Below are positions 1 to 5,387 of a stretch of DNA of 6,292 bases, piece by piece. The notes below the pieces were generated by a model. The model was given only the letters and a program-made list of their open reading frames with translations, did no database searches and was not told the origin of the DNA. How positions within the stretch are numbered: the stretch's first letter is position 1; every line of letters begins with the position of its first letter. The position numbers and the translations under genes were made by a program. The stretch is taken from assembly GCA_027024125.1 (NCBI GenBank), contig JALVSV010000468.1, positions 2,683-8,974 on the forward strand, written 5' to 3'. Source of the stretch: Methylothermaceae bacterium (GTDB taxonomy: Bacteria; Pseudomonadota; Gammaproteobacteria; Methylococcales; Methylothermaceae).

Positions 1-1277
1 CCGCAATACTCGTCGATCAACTCACGGACTGTGATTCCTGCAGGCGCAAGATGCACCCCCGGTTTGTTCACTCGCCCCGAAACCGAGAAGGAACGTAATC
101 CCTTGCGGCCGTTTCGACCGAAAGAAGTAAACCAGCCGGGGCCCTTCTCGACGATGTCGCGCACCCAGTACAAGGTTTCCATATTGTGTTCCAAAGTGGG
201 GCGACCGAACAAACCCACCTCGGCAAGATAAGGCGGTCTCAAGCGTGGCATGCCACGCTTGCCTTCGATCGATTCGACCATCGCCGACTCTTCACCACAG
301 ATATAGGCACCAGCACCACGGCGCAATTCGATTGCAGGAAGCGGGGTCTTTACCGGTGGATTCGCCTCCAGCCGGTCCAGTTCGGTCCGAAGAATCGTGC
401 GGCAGGCAGGATATTCGTCGCGCAGATAAATATAGATCCTCTCACAACCGACCACTTGGGCTGCCACCAGCATACCTTCGAGAAACCGATGGGGATCGGA
501 TTCCAGATAATGCCGGTCCTTGAAGGTCCCCGGTTCGCCCTCGTCGATGTTGACCGCCAGATATCTCGGCGCCGGCTGTTTCTTCACGATTTCCCATTTC
601 AGGCCGGCAGGAAAACCAGCACCACCCAGACCGCGCAGCCCCGAGTCCTTCATGGCCGCAATCACGGTTTCCGGAGTTCTCCTTCCATCCATTAGTTCAC
701 GAAGAAGCTCGTACCCACCCTCTTTTAGATAGGCCTGATAATCGATATACTGCGGAATCTGTGCTTCGGTCTTCTTGGCTTCCACGGCATTCACGACGGT
801 TTCGACTGTGGCGTGGTCCAAGGGATTCTGGCCGACGATGGCCACCGGGGCATGCTGGCAACGACCTACGCACGGAGCCGGCAAGACCCTCACCTGTTCA
901 CCCAGTCCTTCTTTCAGTGCTTCAAGCAGCTCATGCGCGCCAGCCATCTGACAACTGAGGGATTCGCAGATCCGAACAGTCAAAGGTGGGGGTGGTGTAT
1001 CGCCTTCTTTGACCACATCGAAGTGGTGGTAAAAGCTTGCCACCTCATATATTTCTGCAGGTGCAAGCTTCATCTCATAGGCCAGGGCAACGATATGTTT
1101 AGCAGAAATATGATGATAGGCGTCCTGAATCTCATGGAGGTATTCGATCAGGAGATCCCTGCGCCTCGGTTTGTTTCCAAGCAGGGTACGCACCTCTTCC
1201 AGTGCTTTCAAATCGACAGAGCGTCCTCGGGACACCCGTGATTTCTTTTTCATATCGCGTGCCTGTTGCGCAGCCAT
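1..1277 (-). CDS. NuoE-NuoF fusion flavoprotein, probable NAD-dependent formate dehydrogenase beta subunit (C-terminus outside window)
   Basis: This is the diaphorase subunit of a soluble NAD-linked dehydrogenase: it takes electrons through iron-sulfur clusters to FMN and reduces NAD. Residues about 20-165 form a NuoE-like thioredoxin-fold domain with the four [2Fe-2S] cysteines C104, C109, C136 and C140 (CX4C and CX3C). Residues about 185-425 are the start of a NuoF-like domain with the glycine-rich GLRGLGGAGFPAG segment near 213-225, NIDEGEPGTFKDR near 243-255 and GAGAYICGEESA near 321-332, which are NADH/FMN-site signatures. The [4Fe-4S] motif expected further on lies beyond the left edge. 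The start at 1277 is supported by AAGG seven bases upstream. The fused architecture and the LRSFSVSGRVNKPGV region match, from memory, the beta subunit of tungsten/molybdenum NAD-formate dehydrogenases such as Methylobacterium Fdh1B. A HoxF-type hydrogenase diaphorase is the main alternative. NuoEF identity is secure; the formate assignment is likely but not proven. Confidence 0.88.
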   Translation of the reverse strand, partial: MAAQQARDMKKKSRVSRGRSVDLKALEEVRTLLGNKPRRRDLLIEYLHEIQDAYHHISAKHIVALAYEMKLAPAEIYEVASFYHHFDVVKEGDTPPPPLTVRICESLSCQMAGAHELLEALKEGLGEQVRVLPAPCVGRCQHAPVAIVGQNPLDHATVETVVNAVEAKKTEAQIPQYIDYQAYLKEGGYELLRELMDGRRTPETVIAAMKDSGLRGLGGAGFPAGLKWEIVKKQPAPRYLAVNIDEGEPGTFKDRHYLESDPHRFLEGMLVAAQVVGCERIYIYLRDEYPACRTILRTELDRLEANPPVKTPLPAIELRRGAGAYICGEESAMVESIEGKRGMPRLRPPYLAEVGLFGRPTLEHNMETLYWVRDIVEKGPGWFTSFGRNGRKGLRSFSVSGRVNKPGVHLAPAGITVRELIDEYC

Positions 1278-1284
1278 ATATCTA

Positions 1285-1288
1285 CCTT
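1285..1288 (-). promoter_or_regulatory. Ribosome binding site of the NuoEF-type gene
   Basis: On the minus strand AAGG sits seven bases before the ATG at 1277. It selects this start over the second in-frame ATG nine codons in (1253). Confidence 0.6.
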
Positions 1289-1305
1289 AAAAACTGGTTA
1301 CAATC

Positions 1306-1336
1306 TGACAAATCTAAACAGAGAACCAGAGGGAGT
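1306..1336 (-). promoter_or_regulatory. Weak candidate promoter upstream of the NuoEF-type gene
   Basis: The 87-base gap between the lipoprotein stop and the NuoEF start is AT-rich. On the minus strand it contains TTGAAC, then about 18 bases, then TAGATT, each matching four of six positions of the sigma-70 consensus. This is only a weak candidate; readthrough from the lipoprotein gene is equally possible because no terminator is visible in the gap. Exact bounds are approximate. Confidence 0.2.
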
Positions 1337-1364
1337 TCAAACCGTAATTATTGACAGCTTAATT

Positions 1365-1766
1365 TCATTTTAAGAAACAAATAGACTCGGCCTCCCGTTC
1401 AACCTGTTGTAATTTGGTTCGTAACTTCCCGGCCTGAGGAGGATCACGAAATACCCCGCCCTTCTCACCCGGCATGGAACGCAGGTTCCTGAACACGATC
1501 GCTTCGGAATATTCCTGATAGCTCATCCTTTTCGCCAACTCGTCGACCATGCAGCTGCAATGATAAAGGTTGTCATAGTTCTGGCCGCCATGGTCACGCA
1601 TGCACTGAAACACATACTCCACCCTTGCCTGGGTGGGAAAATCATTGACCTGCGAAGAAGCGGCTACCTGGGTCGATCCATCCTTGGGAACCTGATTCTG
1701 ACTAACACAAGACACCAGAAAGGTGGCAATACAGACAGTCATCGAGTCACGAAAAAATCTGCTCAT
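1365..1766 (-). CDS. Small cysteine-containing lipoprotein of unknown function (133 aa)
   Basis: I do not recognise a named family. The N-terminus MSRFFRDSMTVCIATFLVSC has a basic start, a hydrophobic stretch and a lipobox (LVSC, residues 17-20), so C20 should be lipidated after signal peptidase II cleavage. The following residue is Val rather than Asp, consistent with outer-membrane sorting in a Gram-negative cell. A Ser/Gln-rich linker (about 21-45) leads to a compact domain (about 46-133) with C55, a CxC pair at C70 and C72, and C130. It is rich in Glu/Arg helices and has a GEKGGVFRDPPQA segment near 100-112. The start at 1766 is chosen because AGAGGAGA lies just upstream and the lipoprotein signal begins there; the frame is open further upstream but without an ATG. 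From weak memory, similar small secreted proteins with a CxC and a final Cys occur near PQQ-dependent dehydrogenase genes; I cannot confirm this. It is next upstream of the NuoEF gene, and the two may be co-transcribed. Confidence 0.75.
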   Translation of the reverse strand: MSRFFRDSMTVCIATFLVSCVSQNQVPKDGSTQVAASSQVNDFPTQARVEYVFQCMRDHGGQNYDNLYHCSCMVDELAKRMSYQEYSEAIVFRNLRSMPGEKGGVFRDPPQAGKLRTKLQQVEREAESICFLK

Positions 1767-1770
1767 GGTC

Positions 1771-1778
1771 TCTCCTCT
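1771..1778 (-). promoter_or_regulatory. Strong ribosome binding site deciding the lipoprotein start
   Basis: AGAGGAGA on the minus strand ends four bases before the ATG at 1766, with the AGGAG core at normal spacing. It favours this start over the TTG at 1928, which would add 54 residues ahead of the lipoprotein signal. Confidence 0.7.
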
Positions 1779-1861
1779 AGCAAATGGATCTCCGGAAAGG
1801 ATTGGCTTAAATTGTTCCATCGTACCCAGCACCCTGATGGCAGTGTAGATTTTGGGCTTGG

Positions 1862-1874
1862 GGTCATTATGACC
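1862..1874. repeat. Perfect short inverted repeat (possible operator)
   Basis: GGTCAT-T-ATGACC is a perfect inverted repeat with six-base arms around one central base. It overlaps the candidate -10 element of the lipoprotein promoter, the position expected for a repressor-binding site. No regulator gene is visible in the window. Confidence 0.4.
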
Positions 1875-1895
1875 GATCCTTGGGGGGGATGACAG
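1866..1895 (-). promoter_or_regulatory. Candidate sigma-70-type promoter for the lipoprotein gene
   Basis: On the minus strand CTGTCA (four of six matches to TTGACA) is followed after 18 bases by CATAAT (five of six matches to TATAAT). This would give a leader of roughly 90 bases before the ATG at 1766. The -10 element is embedded in a perfect 13-base inverted repeat, which would suit control by a dimeric repressor. The spacer contains a run of seven C residues, unusual for an active promoter, so this remains a candidate. Confidence 0.3.
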
Positions 1896-1962
1896 CCATG
1901 GAAGCCAGATACAGGACCCCAGTCCCAAGCAGGCCAGCCCAAGGCAAATGGCTAAAATGATT

Positions 1963-1978
1963 GGAGATCACGATCTCC
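1963..1978. repeat. Perfect 16-base inverted repeat in the divergent intergenic region
   Basis: GGAGATC-AC-GATCTCC has perfect seven-base arms around two central bases. It lies between the lipoprotein gene on the minus strand and the hydrophobic reading frame on the plus strand. No T-run follows on either strand, so it is not a terminator; a protein-binding site is a plausible reading. Confidence 0.45.
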
Positions 1979-2069
1979 TGACAGTACCGGGCAACTGGCC
2001 GGAACCTGACAAACCATCTGGCCCGGTTCGTTTATTCGGCCTGCACCGGAAACAACCAGGCTCAGCAAC

Positions 2070-2444
2070 ATGATTCCGGCCGCTGATGGTGGGTGGTGTC
2101 ACCAATACCGTTCTATGGAGCTTCCTGCTGTATTTTGGCTGGAAGGGCTCGCCAGATATTTTATTCTCTGGCTGGCATATGATCAGCGGTTTTTTCTGGT
2201 CCATTTGGCCTACCAACTCTATCGGGGCATCGACATTACCCGAAATGGCAAACCGCTGCGGCTGTTCCAATTGGCCAGCTTACTGTATGCAACAGCATGG
2301 ACACTGATTGTGATGCTCGTCTTTGGAGCAGAAGTCCTGCTGCCATTGGATTTTTTATCGCTCTACGTCACGATCAGCCTAATGCATCAACTATGGCGCT
2401 CGCCACAGACGGCTTCCCTGGAAACCCGAAACAAATCCGGGTGA
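2070..2444 (+). CDS. Small hydrophobic (probably membrane) protein, unknown (124 aa, or 109 aa from 2115)
   Basis: I do not recognise this protein. It is the only candidate gene on the plus strand. Residues 19-50 are rich in aromatic and aliphatic residues, residues about 66-88 form a convincing transmembrane segment (LASLLYATAWTLIVMLVFG), and 90-107 are hydrophobic again; a charged loop (RGIDITRNGKPLRL) lies between the first two and the tail is polar. Two or three membrane segments are likely. Codon use from about 2115 onward looks coding, and the opposite strand shows only the mirror of hydrophobic codons. Neither start has a good ribosome site: ATG 2070 is preceded by only a weak AGG, ATG 2115 by none. 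A second hydrophobic frame (from 2086) overlaps, so an N-terminal frameshift or a decayed gene is possible. It converges with mtnC and diverges from the lipoprotein gene. Confidence 0.45.
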   Translation: MIPAADGGWCHQYRSMELPAVFWLEGLARYFILWLAYDQRFFLVHLAYQLYRGIDITRNGKPLRLFQLASLLYATAWTLIVMLVFGAEVLLPLDFLSLYVTISLMHQLWRSPQTASLETRNKSG

Positions 2445-2540
2445 TCGTAGCGGCATAGCCAACCATATTGGTGATATACCGCAAAGACATTTCTGGGACG
2501 AATCATCATGGATTCATAATAGTGACTTCAGGGGGTTCGA

Positions 2541-3278
2541 TCATTCCCCTTCCTGGTTCCCCGTTCCTCTTGGATCCGGGACTGAACACCCTGACTGCAG
2601 TCTCTCCAGATCAATCCCACGAAAGTCACGTACCTGCAGATAGGGCATGCCTGTTATCGGCCGACCTTCACGGACCACCCAGACCACATTCATCCCGGCC
2701 AAGGCGGCTGCCTCCAGCTCCTCCTCAATGTCGGACAGAAACAGGACCTCCCTGGGCTTCAAACCGATGCTGTCGACGATCCTCCCATAGCTGTCAGAGG
2801 CTTTCTTACTACCTGTCCGGGTGTCGAAGAAGCCGGAGAACAAAGGGGTGAGGTCCCCAAAGGCCGTGTGCCCGAAAAGCAGCTTCTGGGCGGGAACCGA
2901 TCCCGAGGAAAACACATAGAGCGTCACGCCTTGGTTTTTCCATTCCCGCAGCTTGGCTACGGCATCCTCATAGAGGTGCCCCTGAATGTCACCACTCTCA
3001 TATCCCTCCTGCCATATCATCCCCTGCAGGGTCTTGAGTGGAGAAATCTTGCGGTCCTGGTCACTCCATTCAAGCAGCTGTGAAATGACACCCTCCAGAT
3101 CCAATGTGTTTGCGGAAAGTCGCCGGACCTCTTCCACCACTTCTTTCACGCCCAGATCCTCATGGTGATCGCGCACAAACCCGGCCAACCGTTCCCGCGC
3201 ATAAGGAAACAGCAATTCCTTGACGAAACTCAGGGAAGAGGTGGTTCCCTCTATGTCGGTAACGATTGCCTTGATCAT
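2541..3278 (-). CDS. mtnC: Enolase-phosphatase E1 (methionine salvage)
   Basis: This HAD-family enzyme enolises 2,3-diketo-5-methylthiopentyl-1-phosphate and then removes the phosphate to give the acireductone used by MtnD; it acts in the cytoplasm. The 245-residue sequence opens with MIKAIVTDIEGTTSSLSFVK, carrying the family's DxEGT nucleophile motif (D8, E10). The SSGS motif is at 124-127, the motif III lysines K158/K159 are in GSKKASDSY, and LFLSDIEEE near 179-187 gives the metal-binding acidic motif (D183). All catalytic motifs are present. The ATG at 3278 overlaps the mtnD stop by four bases (ATGA) and has GGAG eight bases upstream. The frame is open 25 codons further upstream, but that part reads through mtnD and does not fit the family N-terminus. 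The last 15-20 residues (Pro/Gly/Glu-rich) extend beyond the usual fold. This is the last gene of the string; no clear terminator follows. Confidence 0.95.
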   Translation of the reverse strand: MIKAIVTDIEGTTSSLSFVKELLFPYARERLAGFVRDHHEDLGVKEVVEEVRRLSANTLDLEGVISQLLEWSDQDRKISPLKTLQGMIWQEGYESGDIQGHLYEDAVAKLREWKNQGVTLYVFSSGSVPAQKLLFGHTAFGDLTPLFSGFFDTRTGSKKASDSYGRIVDSIGLKPREVLFLSDIEEELEAAALAGMNVVWVVREGRPITGMPYLQVRDFRGIDLERLQSGCSVPDPRGTGNQEGE

Positions 3279-3835
3279 CCACAAAGCTCCACATACTCCT
3301 CCAACCTGGGGAAACGGGTGGCAATGTCTCTGCCAGTATATTCTGCCACCCATCCTTCAGGTGTCGTGAACAGGCGTATGGCCTTGAGTATGGGGCGTTC
3401 ACCCATATCGAACCAATGAGGGGTGCCGGCAGGAACACTGATCAGGTCGCCAGCCTGACACAGTACGATGTACACCTGCTGCCCCGGATGAAGATAGAAA
3501 AGCCCTCTTCCCCCGATGAAGAACCGAACCTCAAAATCGCTGTGAGTATGTTCGGCAAGAAACTTCTGCCGAAGCGCCTCACGCTGGGGGTGGTCGGGAT
3601 CGATACTGATGACATCGGCAGACTGAAAACCGTACTTCTGCTTCAGACGTGCCACGGGATCTGCATAGGCTGCAAGAATGGCCTCCTGGTCAGCATCGTT
3701 GAGCAGGGGTTGACTGGCACCCCAGCGTTGAAACAACACCCCGATTTCATCCAGCTTCGCAGCGATTTCCCGATAGTCCGAAAAGCGCTTGTAGGGATCG
3801 AAATCGGTTTCAGAATGGATGGTGAGAATGCTCAT
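3275..3835 (-). CDS. mtnD: Acireductone dioxygenase
   Basis: This cupin enzyme oxidises acireductone (1,2-dihydroxy-3-keto-5-methylthiopentene). With Fe2+ it yields the methionine precursor 4-methylthio-2-oxobutanoate plus formate; with Ni2+ the family instead yields methylthiopropionate, formate and CO. The metal ligands are all present: H96 and H98 in HTHSDFEVRFF, E102, and H140 in PAGTPHWFDMG, the same numbering as the well-studied Klebsiella enzyme. The length of 186 residues is normal for bacterial ARD. The ATG at 3835 overlaps the mtnB stop by four bases and has GGAG seven bases upstream; its own stop overlaps the mtnC start. Which metal is used cannot be told from sequence. Confidence 0.96.
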   Translation of the reverse strand: MSILTIHSETDFDPYKRFSDYREIAAKLDEIGVLFQRWGASQPLLNDADQEAILAAYADPVARLKQKYGFQSADVISIDPDHPQREALRQKFLAEHTHSDFEVRFFIGGRGLFYLHPGQQVYIVLCQAGDLISVPAGTPHWFDMGERPILKAIRLFTTPEGWVAEYTGRDIATRFPRLEEYVELCG

Positions 3836-4443
3836 GTTTTAACTCCGTGCAACAGACCTTCGCATTGGAACATAAATTCTAACGCCTCCACCGCCATCAA
3901 GGCGGATGACACGCTATTTCCCCAGGTATAAAAGCCGTGACCGGCGATGATGTAGGCATGCATCCCGCCATGTTCGTCGATCCACCGATCCACCCTCTTG
4001 GCCAGACGGGGAATGTCTTGATCATTGGGAAAAATGGGCACTATCAAGCGATGTGCATGCGTGTCAATTCCATCGAGGGCTTTGAGGAGTTCGTGATCCT
4101 CCAGAACCAGATGACCACCGAACAAGCGCGAGACCAGCACGGCCGCAGGGGAATGGGGGTGCAGTACCGCCCGAATCTCTGGAAAGCGGTGGTAAAGAGC
4201 CAGATGCAACCCGGTTTCAGCCGAAGGTCGCCGCCCGTCCAACGGCCTGCCTTGACTGTCCAGGCGCATGACGTCAGCCGGAGTGAGTCGCCCCTTATGG
4301 GTGCCCGAGACAGTGATGGCAAAGCTACCATCTTGCAGCCGCACCGAGAAATTACCGCTTGTGGCAGGGACCCATCCCCGATCGTACAGTATCTTACCTG
4401 CCTCGATCAACTCCTGGGCCCGGTCAGCGAATTCAGTCGTCAC
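3832..4443 (-). CDS. mtnB: Methylthioribulose-1-phosphate dehydratase
   Basis: This class II aldolase-fold zinc enzyme dehydrates 5-methylthioribulose-1-phosphate to the diketo compound taken up by MtnC. Visible signatures are WVPATSGNFSVR (24-35, phosphate-binding side), the SAETGLHLALY segment with E76, the zinc pair H95/H97 in LHPHSPAAVL, the MtnB-typical DHELLKAL (116-123), and H169 in AGHGFYTWG. The length of 203 residues is typical. Translation starts at GTG (4443), whose GTGA overlaps the panC stop; there is no ATG near the family's N-terminus and no strong ribosome site, so expression probably depends on coupling to panC. The alternative of a general aldolase is made unlikely by the adjoining mtnD and mtnC. 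mtnA, which supplies its substrate, is not in the window. Confidence 0.95.
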   Translation of the reverse strand: MTTEFADRAQELIEAGKILYDRGWVPATSGNFSVRLQDGSFAITVSGTHKGRLTPADVMRLDSQGRPLDGRRPSAETGLHLALYHRFPEIRAVLHPHSPAAVLVSRLFGGHLVLEDHELLKALDGIDTHAHRLIVPIFPNDQDIPRLAKRVDRWIDEHGGMHAYIIAGHGFYTWGNSVSSALMAVEALEFMFQCEGLLHGVKT

Positions 4444-5282
4444 GGCACCGACAGATTGTCAATCAGCCGGGTCGCCCCAATCCTGGCTGCCGCCAGAATC
4501 ACCAGGGGACGATCATCGGCTGTAGCCCCGGAAAGATCCGTACGGCGGATCTCGAAATACTCTGGCTGCAGTCCCCGGTTCTCGAGAAACGCCATAGCCT
4601 GCCTGGACAGGGCCACGAAATCTTTCTCTCCCCCGACGATCGCGTCCCGAGCCTTGCACAGGGATTGATAGAGGAGTGGTGCCAGGGCCCGTTCCTGTAG
4701 ATTGAGGTACCGGTTGCGGGAACTCAGCGCCAGGCCATCCGCTTCGCGGACGATGGGGACCGATTCTACCCGTACCGGAAAATTGAGATCTGTAACCATC
4801 TTCCGGATCACCTGGAGCTGTTGGTAGTCCTTCTCGCCAAACAACGCCACATCCGGTTGCACCAGATTGAACAGTTTGGCAACGACGGTCGTCACCCCAC
4901 GAAAATGGCCGGGGCGATGGGCACCGCAGAGAATCTCCGTGATTACCGGCACTTCCACATAAGTACTTTCCGCCAAGGGAAAGGGGTAGATCTCAGTCAG
5001 CAATGGCGCGAACAACAGATCCGCACCAATGGCCTCCAGCTGTAAACGATCTTCTTCGAGGGTTCTGGGATAGCGGTCGTAGTCTTCCCCCGGCCCGAAC
5101 TGTAGGGGATTGACGAAAACACTCACCACCACCCGCTCCGCGTGTTTCCTGGCCTGCTCCACCAAATGCAGATGACCTGCATGAAGATTGCCCATGGTGG
5201 GCACCAGAGCCAATGACCTTCCCTGATTCCGCCAAGAGGCAAGCTGGGTTCGTAATTCGGCGATGGATTGAATCGTGAGCAT
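4440..5282 (-). CDS. panC: Pantothenate synthetase (pantoate-beta-alanine ligase)
   Basis: It condenses D-pantoate with beta-alanine using ATP (through pantoyl-adenylate), the last step of pantothenate synthesis, in the cytoplasm. The 280-residue protein has PTMGNLHAGHLHLV (28-41), with the HIGH-like H34/H37 pair of the nucleotidyltransferase fold, VSVFVNPLQFGPGEDYDRYPRT (53-74) with Q61 at the pantoate site, LFGEKDYQQ (147-155), and the KMSKS-like ALSSRNRYL (185-193). The length is normal and all motifs are intact. The ATG at 5282 is the first possible start because a stop codon lies four codons upstream in frame, yet no clear ribosome site precedes it. It is separated from panB by 105 bases with a terminator-like hairpin, while its stop overlaps the mtnB GTG. 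Pantothenate and methionine salvage are thereby joined in one string. Confidence 0.97.
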   Translation of the reverse strand: MLTIQSIAELRTQLASWRNQGRSLALVPTMGNLHAGHLHLVEQARKHAERVVVSVFVNPLQFGPGEDYDRYPRTLEEDRLQLEAIGADLLFAPLLTEIYPFPLAESTYVEVPVITEILCGAHRPGHFRGVTTVVAKLFNLVQPDVALFGEKDYQQLQVIRKMVTDLNFPVRVESVPIVREADGLALSSRNRYLNLQERALAPLLYQSLCKARDAIVGGEKDFVALSRQAMAFLENRGLQPEYFEIRRTDLSGATADDRPLVILAAARIGATRLIDNLSVP

Positions 5283-5305
5283 CGATGGTTTTCAGAATCA
5301 TACAG

Positions 5306-5333
5306 AAAAACGAAGGGCCCCTTTTCGAGGGGC
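5306..5333 (-). terminator. Intrinsic terminator or attenuator between panB and panC
   Basis: On the minus strand GCCCCT (5333-5328), loop CGAAA, AGGGGC (5322-5317) forms a perfect six-pair GC-rich stem. It is followed by CCTTCG and five T residues (5310-5306). On the plus strand no T-run follows, so the signal points along the pan/mtn genes. The stem is short and the T-run is six bases away from it, so termination may be partial. If it works, it would lower expression of panC and the mtn genes relative to folK and panB. Confidence 0.55.
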
Positions 5334-5387
5334 ATTCTCCAGAACCAGTAGGTTCATCTTCTTCAGCTGGGTGGATTCGGACCCGCT

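Larger units (their letters stand above)
1767..2069. other. Divergent intergenic region with no convincing gene
   Basis: About 300 bases between the lipoprotein start and the earliest start of the plus-strand reading frame. It holds the candidate lipoprotein promoter and two inverted repeats (1862-1874 and 1963-1978). On the plus strand CTGACA occurs at 1978-1983 and 2006-2011, but neither has a good -10 partner at normal spacing. Short open frames occur on both strands; none has a convincing ribosome site or recognisable product. Confidence 0.5.

Noticed and set aside
186..695. Long plus-strand open frames opposite the NuoEF gene (also 813-1241)
   Set aside because: They are the mirror of a well-supported minus-strand gene with intact motifs; their translations show no recognisable features.
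1351..1356. Perfect TTGACA on the plus strand
   Set aside because: No -10 element at normal spacing, and it would fire antisense into the lipoprotein gene.
1952..2071. 39-codon minus-strand frame starting MLLSLVVSGAG
   Set aside because: The start looks slightly signal-like, but there is no ribosome site or known product, and its end lies in the 1963-1978 palindrome.
1948..2073. 41-codon plus-strand frame whose TGA overlaps the ATG at 2070
   Set aside because: The overlap resembles coupling, but the peptide is Pro/Gly-rich and unlike a protein, with no strong ribosome site.
1968..2270. 100-codon minus-strand open frame
   Set aside because: It is the complement of the hydrophobic plus-strand frame, is polar and low in structure, and has no ribosome site.
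2445..2540. Gap between the converging hydrophobic frame and mtnC, examined for a shared terminator
   Set aside because: Only weak four- or five-pair stems without T-runs were found; nothing could be called.
3937..4668. 243-codon plus-strand open frame
   Set aside because: It runs antisense across mtnB and the end of panC, both unmistakable by catalytic motifs, and its product is Arg/Pro/Ser-rich without a domain.
5297..5302. TATGAT as a -10 box for a panC promoter on the minus strand
   Set aside because: No -35 match at normal spacing and too close to the panC start; it lies just after the hairpin T-run.
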